In this document: piece by piece, positions 6,820 to 10,913 of the stretch
Layout: every line of letters begins with the position of its first letter
How positions within the stretch are numbered: position 1 is the stretch's first letter
Assembly: GCA_036012725.1 (NCBI GenBank)
Contig: DASCPW010000010.1
Span: forward strand, 1-10,913
Source: GCA-2686765 sp036012725
Lineage (GTDB): Bacteria; Pseudomonadota; Alphaproteobacteria; Rhodospirillales; 2-02-FULL-58-16
DNA: 10,913 nucleotides
Direction of reading: 5' to 3'
Notes under the pieces: model-generated
What the model saw: only the letters and a program-made list of their open reading frames with translations
Told to the model about the DNA's origin: nothing
Database searches by the model: none
Translations under genes and position numbers: made by a program

Positions 6820-8209
6820 CGGCTACGACGGCGCCGCCGGTTCGCGCTACCAATGCAAGCGCGAGGTCAAGTCCTTCTGGTACCCAACCTGGTTGGCGCA
6901 GCTAGCCGCCCTGGTGCCCGGCAGCAAGCTAATCGACGCGCCAGCGCGTGGGCTCCCCCTGGATGACCTGCTGCGGACGGCGGGTGATTATGAGTTTCTC
7001 GTCATCTATACCAGCACACCATCATTCATCAACGACACCAAAGTGGCGGAAGCCTATAAGGCGGCAAATCCGGAACTGTTGATCGGGTTCTGCGGCGCCC
7101 ATGTGGCGGTCAATAACGAGGCGTCGATCTTGGCGTCTCCGGCGATTGATTTTGTCTGCGACAACGAATTCGACTTCACCATCCAGGAAATCGCCCAAGG
7201 CGCGCCGCTGGAAAGCGTCGCCGGCATCACCATCCGCAAGGACGGCAAACCGCATTTCACCGGAAAGCGGCCGCGGATTGAGGATATGGACAGCCTGCCC
7301 TGGGTCACCGAGGTCTATAAGCGCGACCTAGTCATCGCCGATTATTACAACGGCTATATGCTGCACCCCTATATGTCCCTGTACACGGGCCGGGGTTGCA
7401 AATCGCGGTGCACGTTCTGTCTCTGGCCGCAAACTATCGCCGGCCACAACTACCGAACCCGTTCCGTGGAAAACATCGTCGCCGAAATCAAATGGGCGCA
7501 CGATAGTTTCCCGGAGGTCAAGGAGTTCTTCTTTGACGATGACACGCTCACCGACAACCGTGAACACGTCGAGGCACTGGCCGTCGAATTGGGAAAGCTG
7601 GGCGTTACCTGGTCATGCAACGCCAAGGCCAACGTTCCCTACGAGACACTCAAGGTCATGAGGGAGAACGGCTTGCGCCTGCTTCTCGTCGGTTTTGAAT
7701 CGGGCAACCAGAAAATCCTTCACAATATTAAAAAGGGGCTCCTGGTCGAGCGCGCCAAACAGTTCACCCGTGACTGCCATGAACTCGGCATTCCCATTCA
7801 TGGTACATTCATCATGGGCCTGCCCGGCGAAACCCGCGAGACCATCGAGGAGACCATCCGCTACGCCCAGGAGCTCGACCCAAAAACCATTCAGGTCTCT
7901 CTTCCCGCCGCCTATCCCGGCACCTTCCTCTATAACCAAGCCAAGGAAAACGGCTGGCTGATCGGTGAAAAGGGCGACAAGCTGGTCTCCAGCGATGGCA
8001 TACAGAACAGCATCCTCGATTACCCGCACTTGTCGCGGGAGGAGATATTCGAAGCGGTGGACATATTTTACAAACGCTTCTATTTCCGTCCCGCTAAAAT
8101 GGCCTCACTGTTCCTCGATATGTGCCGGGATTGGCAGGTGATGAAACGACAGCTGCGCGAGGGCGTCGAGTTCTTCCGCTTCCTGTGGGGCCGGGAGAAT
8201 ACGGTCTGA
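6773..8209 (+). CDS. hpnJ: Hopanoid biosynthesis radical SAM protein HpnJ (cyclitol ether synthase)
   Basis: A 478-residue protein with an N-terminal cobalamin-binding-like domain (about residues 20-165) and a radical SAM domain whose 4Fe-4S cluster ligands are C209, C213 and C216 in GRGCKSRCTFCLWPQ. Other family-typical stretches are SRYQCKREVKSFWYPTWLAQ (24-43), EFFFDDDT, TWSCNAKANVP, LLLVGFESGN, HGTFIMGLPGETRE and FYKRFYFRP near the C-terminus. HpnJ is known to act after HpnI and HpnK, contracting the glucosamine ring on bacteriohopanetetrol into the aminocyclopentane of the cyclitol ether. Two starts compete: GTG 6773, with a GAAAGA sequence at suitable distance, and TTG 6782, which gives MKRSLFLSPP and agrees better with the usual N-terminus of the family. 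Either way the gene begins inside hpnI, and its TGA overlaps the first codon of hpnK, so the set is tightly coupled. Confidence 0.93.
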   Translation: MPSLKRSLFLSPPTFDGYDGAAGSRYQCKREVKSFWYPTWLAQLAALVPGSKLIDAPARGLPLDDLLRTAGDYEFLVIYTSTPSFINDTKVAEAYKAANPELLIGFCGAHVAVNNEASILASPAIDFVCDNEFDFTIQEIAQGAPLESVAGITIRKDGKPHFTGKRPRIEDMDSLPWVTEVYKRDLVIADYYNGYMLHPYMSLYTGRGCKSRCTFCLWPQTIAGHNYRTRSVENIVAEIKWAHDSFPEVKEFFFDDDTLTDNREHVEALAVELGKLGVTWSCNAKANVPYETLKVMRENGLRLLLVGFESGNQKILHNIKKGLLVERAKQFTRDCHELGIPIHGTFIMGLPGETRETIEETIRYAQELDPKTIQVSLPAAYPGTFLYNQAKENGWLIGEKGDKLVSSDGIQNSILDYPHLSREEIFEAVDIFYKRFYFRPAKMASLFLDMCRDWQVMKRQLREGVEFFRFLWGRENTV

Positions 8210-9021
8210 AACGCCTGATCGTCACGGCCGACGACTACGGCGCGGCGCTGCCCGTAAACGAAGCGATCGAAATAGCACATCGGGACGGCATTCTCACCGC
8301 CGCCTCTCTGATGGTCGGCGCGCCGATGGCGAAAGATGCGGTCGAGCGAGCCAGGAGGCTGCCAAGCTTAAGGGCCGGACTGCACCTCGTCGTCGTCCGG
8401 GGCAGGCCGGTGCTGGCGCCGGAGCGCATCCCCGATCTCGTCGATGGGAACGGCCGGTTCGATAGCAATCTCGTACGTGCCGGCTTTCGATATTTTTTTC
8501 TGCCTCGCGTCCGGCGGCAACTGGCGGCGGAAATTCGCGCCCAGTTCATGGCCTTTCAGGCCACCGGCCTGACCCTTGATTACGCCAACGCCCACAACCA
8601 CATGCACCTGCATCCGACGGTGCTCCGATTGATCATCAACATCGGCCGGGAGTTCGGCCTTGCCGCTGTCAGGCTACCGCATGAACCGGGCAGTGGGATT
8701 TTTCTGGCGCCGTGGATAGCATTGATGAAACGCCGCCTTCGCCGGACCGGGATGCGCTCTAACGATTTTATTTTTGGCATCTGCGACACCGGCCAGATGG
8801 ATGGCGATGCGCTCCGCCGAACCATCGCCGCGCTGCCGGACGGGGTTTCCGAAATCTTCCTCCATCCAGCAACCGGGTGCTGGGCGGAGATGGAACCAGA
8901 GGCCACCGGCTTCCGTTTCGAGGATGAATTCAAGGCTCTCATCAACCCGACCGTTCGCGCCGCCGTCACCAAGGCCGGAGCCAAGCTCATTGCGTTCGGC
9001 GATCTCGTCAACCAGCCATAA
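8206..9021 (+). CDS. hpnK: Hopanoid biosynthesis deacetylase HpnK (YdjC/carbohydrate deacetylase family)
   Basis: A 271-residue YdjC-like deacetylase. Predicted metal and catalytic residues are D9/D10 in IVTADDYG, H60 in LRAGLHLV, the histidine cluster ANAHNHMHLHP (H130, H132, H134, H136) and H220 in EIFLHPATG. HpnK removes the acetyl group from GlcNAc-bacteriohopanetetrol, supplying the glucosamine form used by HpnJ. The start is notable: the family begins with M(K/R)RLIVTADD(F/Y)G, and here that position is a CTG (8206-8208) whose last two bases are the TG of the hpnJ stop TGA, an arrangement parallel to the common ATGA overlap. GGGAG lies eight bases before it. The nearest alternative, GTG 8185, adds seven residues and lacks a ribosome binding site; an ATG at 8122 adds 28 residues reading the end of hpnJ out of frame. 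The following gene starts 13 bp after the stop. Confidence 0.9.
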   Translation: MKRLIVTADDYGAALPVNEAIEIAHRDGILTAASLMVGAPMAKDAVERARRLPSLRAGLHLVVVRGRPVLAPERIPDLVDGNGRFDSNLVRAGFRYFFLPRVRRQLAAEIRAQFMAFQATGLTLDYANAHNHMHLHPTVLRLIINIGREFGLAAVRLPHEPGSGIFLAPWIALMKRRLRRTGMRSNDFIFGICDTGQMDGDALRRTIAALPDGVSEIFLHPATGCWAEMEPEATGFRFEDEFKALINPTVRAAVTKAGAKLIAFGDLVNQP

Positions 9022-9034
9022 GGGAGCGGTAAAG

Positions 9035-9652
9035 GTGGTAGGCGATTCCTGGGCCCACAAAGTCGCGCGCCTCTGCATACTACCCCTGGCCGACACTCGG
9101 GTAACGCCCAACCACCTGACCGCGTTGCGGCTGGTAACGGGGATGTCCGCCTGCGCCGCCTTTGCCGTAGGCACCCGGCAATGGGATATCTGGGGAGGCT
9201 GGATTTGGCTTTTTTCCACCTTTCTCGACAGGGCCGACGGCGAACTGGCCCGCCTAAGTGGCAAGATCACGGCTAACGGTCATAAGTTCGACATGATTGC
9301 CGACACCACCATTACTTCGCTGTTTTTTCTCGGCGCCGGCATTGGCCTGCGCCACACGGAACTGGGCGGCATGGCGGTCATCGCCGGAATGATGGGATCG
9401 TTTGGCGTATTTGCAGCCGAGTATTTCGCCGAGATTATCGACCAGATGGGCAAGGACACGGGAGACAAGACTTTTGCCAGCCTCTGGGGTTTTGACTTTG
9501 ACGATGTTCTCTTTCTTTTTGCGCCGGTGGTCTGGATCGGCTGGCAGATGCCGTTCGTGCTGGGCGCTTCCGTGGGCGCGCCTATATTTGCGCTTTATAC
9601 CTGGTATCGGCTTCATCGCCTACGGCGGGGCGGGACTGACCCGAGCCGTTGA
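9035..9652 (+). CDS. CDP-alcohol phosphatidyltransferase family membrane enzyme (paralog B), last gene of the hpn series
   Basis: A 205-residue membrane protein with the intact CDP-alcohol phosphotransferase signature: D65, D68-G69, A72-R73, G82, D86 and D90 (DRADGELAR, then GHKFDMIAD). Hydrophobic segments flank it on both sides. It begins at GTG 9035 with a strong AGGGAG site eight bases upstream, directly overlapping the end of hpnK, so it is expected to be translated with hpnK. It shares several segments with the enzyme at 3541-4245 but is shorter. The family joins a CDP-activated group to an alcohol with release of CMP. Its place as the downstream partner of hpnI-hpnJ-hpnK suggests a substrate in hopanoid or related lipid metabolism, for example a phospho-linked head group, but a standard phospholipid or inositol-type product cannot be excluded from sequence. 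A CCGCC/GGCGG hairpin at 9675-9688 follows shortly after the stop and may help end transcription. Confidence 0.85.
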   Translation: MVGDSWAHKVARLCILPLADTRVTPNHLTALRLVTGMSACAAFAVGTRQWDIWGGWIWLFSTFLDRADGELARLSGKITANGHKFDMIADTTITSLFFLGAGIGLRHTELGGMAVIAGMMGSFGVFAAEYFAEIIDQMGKDTGDKTFASLWGFDFDDVLFLFAPVVWIGWQMPFVLGASVGAPIFALYTWYRLHRLRRGGTDPSR

Positions 9653-10084
9653 CGCGATCCGTTCTCATGCGACTCCGCCGGCAGGCGGCATTGTTGATAT
9701 TCACGGCCATGTCGATTTCCTAACTTGAGGCCAGAGATCTGAACAGCCCCGCTAAAACAAAAAAACCACCGAATAGTAACTTGGAATTATTCCCCAGCAC
9801 CGAAGCAATCAATTAGCTAATTGTAAAGAAATAAGGGAAATAACGGCTCTTGGATGTTGAGGGCTGTTCAAAGGTATTGGAGCGTGGTATTTTAATAGAC
9901 GCACCAAAACAGAGGTCGCAACTTTGAATCCTGCCGGGTGCGCCAATTTTTTCCATAAGTTAGATTTTTACGGAGCGGCTACCGTCTGTTCGTATGAGCA
10001 CGCGGACGCTCCTTCCCTAGGAATTTGGCAAGGAATCCGGAACAATCGCCCCGCCGGCTTTCCTCCAAAAATGTAGCTCGTTCG
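9653..10084. other. AT-rich non-coding stretch between the hpn block and the TPR gene
   Basis: No open frame with protein-like composition is seen on either strand. Contents are a short CCGCC-GGCA-GGCGG stem-loop (9675-9688) followed by a moderately T-rich run, a distinctly AT-rich segment from about 9750 to 9900, a weak promoter-like pair TTCAAA (9867-9872) and TTTAAT (9891-9896) spaced by 18 bp, the tRNA-Arg-like remnant at 9900-9945 with T-rich DNA after it, and a 6-bp inverted repeat GGAGCG/CGCTCC between about 9973 and 10014. The drop in GC relative to the hpn genes fits an island edge. Confidence 0.5.
9900..9945 (+). pseudogene. Internally deleted tRNA-Arg-like remnant, second copy of the flanking repeat
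   Basis: The 35 nt at 9911-9945 align without gaps to the tRNA-Arg fragment at 3479-3513, with 28 identities: AGAGGTCG at the front and CGGGTGCGCCA at the back are the same, while the T-arm differs. Its T-arm is damaged: only three of five stem pairs form, and the loop has TTTGAAT where TTCGAAT is expected. CGCACC at 9900-9905 is complementary to GGTGCG at 9937-9942, so a 6-bp acceptor-like stem survives although the D and anticodon arms are absent. This fits a tRNA-Arg gene that lost its middle, or an attachment-site copy. It cannot be a working standard tRNA. Confidence 0.55.
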
Positions 10085-10828
10085 ATGCGTAAAAAATCAA
10101 TGAACATTCTGGCCCTTCAGTTCGTCATCCTGTTGGTGCTCGCCAAGCCGGCCTTGGCGGATGCCCTCGACGACGTCCAAGCCGGACTGGAGGCGCAAAC
10201 CTTGAAAAAACTTGAATTGGCTATCACTCACTACACCAAGGCCATTCACTCCGGGGGATTATCGAGAGGGACCCTGGCGATCGTTTTCGCCAGCCGCGCC
10301 AACGCCTATTCCAGGAAAAGCCGGCACAAACTTGCGATAAAAGATTTCAACGAAGTGATCCGCCTTACTCCGGGAGACCCCCAGGCTTATTTCAGCCGGG
10401 GGCTCGTTTATTCCAGTTCAGGTCAACACGACCAGGCGATGGAAGATTTCGGCGAGGTGATCCGTCTCCGGCCCGCCTCGGCCAGAGCCTTCGGCAATCG
10501 CGGCGTAGCTTATTACAAAAAAGGCCTGCATGACTTGGCGATCAAAGACTTCGACCAAGCGATCCGGCTCAACCCGAATGAAGCCAAGGCCTTCAATAAC
10601 CGCGGAAATGCCTATAGCGAAAAAAGCCAATACGATCAGGCGATCGATGACTATAACCGCGCGATCAACCTCAAACCGGATTATGCGCAAGCCTTTTTCA
10701 ACCGCGGCATCGCCTACCACAAGAAAGGCCAGTACAAAATGGCGGCTAAGGATTTCAAGAAGGCGATCCGGATGAAACCCGTTTTCGCCACCACCTTCCT
10801 CTTTTGGAGCTCACTCATCTCCGATTAG
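10085..10828 (+). CDS. Exported tetratricopeptide-repeat protein
   Basis: A 247-residue protein with a signal peptide (basic RKK, hydrophobic core about residues 7-20, likely cleavage after ALA at 23-25) followed by about six TPR units of 34 residues. The first unit (about 30-62) is degenerate; units near 66-99, 100-133, 134-167, 168-201 and 202-235 are clear, with the repeated pattern AxxxRGxAYxxKGxxDxAIxDFxxAIRLxP. TPR superhelices mediate protein-protein contacts, so this is probably a periplasmic or envelope scaffold; no catalytic domain is visible and the partner is unknown. ATG 10085 was chosen because it starts directly at the signal peptide; the frame is open back to a TTG at 10025, and an ATG at 10100 would remove the basic n-region. 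None has a strong ribosome binding site. The high similarity between units suggests recent internal duplication of repeats. Confidence 0.8.
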   Translation: MRKKSMNILALQFVILLVLAKPALADALDDVQAGLEAQTLKKLELAITHYTKAIHSGGLSRGTLAIVFASRANAYSRKSRHKLAIKDFNEVIRLTPGDPQAYFSRGLVYSSSGQHDQAMEDFGEVIRLRPASARAFGNRGVAYYKKGLHDLAIKDFDQAIRLNPNEAKAFNNRGNAYSEKSQYDQAIDDYNRAINLKPDYAQAFFNRGIAYHKKGQYKMAAKDFKKAIRMKPVFATTFLFWSSLISD

Positions 10829-10871
10829 AGCGCTCCCCTCGCCACAGCGCCCGTTGTTCAGTTTATAAACG

Positions 10872-10913
10872 CTAGGCGTCCGCCTTGGCCTGCTTATCTT
10901 TGACGACCCAAGT
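10872..10913 (-). CDS. Possible C-terminal end of a minus-strand gene cut by the window edge
   Basis: From the right edge the minus strand reads TWVVKDKQAKADA and then a TAG stop at 10872-10874. A Lys/Ala-rich tail of this kind is common at protein C-termini, and the orientation would make it convergent with the TPR gene. Only 13 codons are visible, so this is a weak call with no function assignable. Confidence 0.25.
   Translation of the reverse strand, partial: TWVVKDKQAKADA

Noticed and set aside
7613..8029. 138-codon minus-strand open frame inside hpnJ
   Set aside because: Shadow of the conserved radical SAM coding sequence, without motifs of its own.
8774..9034. Long N-terminal extension of paralog B overlapping hpnK
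   Set aside because: It is the out-of-frame reading of hpnK; GTG 9035 has an AGGGAG site at ideal spacing.
8674..9270. 198-codon minus-strand open frame across hpnK and paralog B
   Set aside because: Both plus-strand genes have intact catalytic motifs and good ribosome binding sites; the antisense frame shows no domain.
9675..9688. Strong intrinsic terminator after paralog B
   Set aside because: The 5-bp GC stem is real but the following sequence is only mildly T-rich, so it is mentioned with the gene and not called separately.

Overview
The window looks like chromosomal DNA of a hopanoid-making Gram-negative bacterium, most likely an alphaproteobacterium of the Rhodospirillales type. The reasons are a near-complete set of late hopanoid genes (hpnL, hpnI, hpnJ, hpnK), moderately high GC content in the genes, dense translational coupling with GTG and other non-ATG starts, and tRNA-Arg-like sequence remnants. 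The genus assignment is an inference; no rRNA or housekeeping marker is present.

Left part (1-1531, minus strand): two genes of a nonulosonic (pseudaminic-type) acid pathway, a PseC-like aminotransferase followed 7 bp later by the start of a PP-loop N-acetyl sugar amidotransferase that runs off the left edge. Their upstream region (1532-1744) holds a perfect 7-bp inverted repeat next to a possible -35 box. At 1745-2171 lies a decayed minus-strand gene, recognisable as the remains of a cadherin/Ig-like repeat surface protein. It is followed by a plus-strand membrane-anchored alpha/beta hydrolase (2176-3351), more AT-rich than the hopanoid block.

Middle part (3479-9945): a hopanoid head-group module bounded on each side by a 35-nt fragment matching the 3' end of a tRNA-Arg (28 of 35 positions identical between the two). 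The left fragment abuts a 42-bp near-perfect palindrome. Inside are a minus-strand CDP-alcohol phosphatidyltransferase (3541-4245), then the plus-strand series hpnL (4463-5464), hpnI (5590-6819), hpnJ (6773-8209), hpnK (8206-9021) and a second CDP-alcohol phosphatidyltransferase (9035-9652). From the known pathway, HpnI adds N-acetylglucosamine to bacteriohopanetetrol, HpnK deacetylates it, and the radical SAM enzyme HpnJ contracts the glucosamine ring to the cyclitol ether. HpnL is an integral membrane partner. The two phosphatidyltransferase paralogs on either side are not part of that described route and are the best lead for an additional phospho-linked head-group step.

Right part (9653-10913): an AT-rich non-coding stretch with the second, internally deleted tRNA-Arg-like element, a secreted TPR-repeat protein (10085-10828), and possibly the last 13 codons of a minus-strand gene at the right edge. 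No CRISPR array, integrase or intact insertion sequence is visible.
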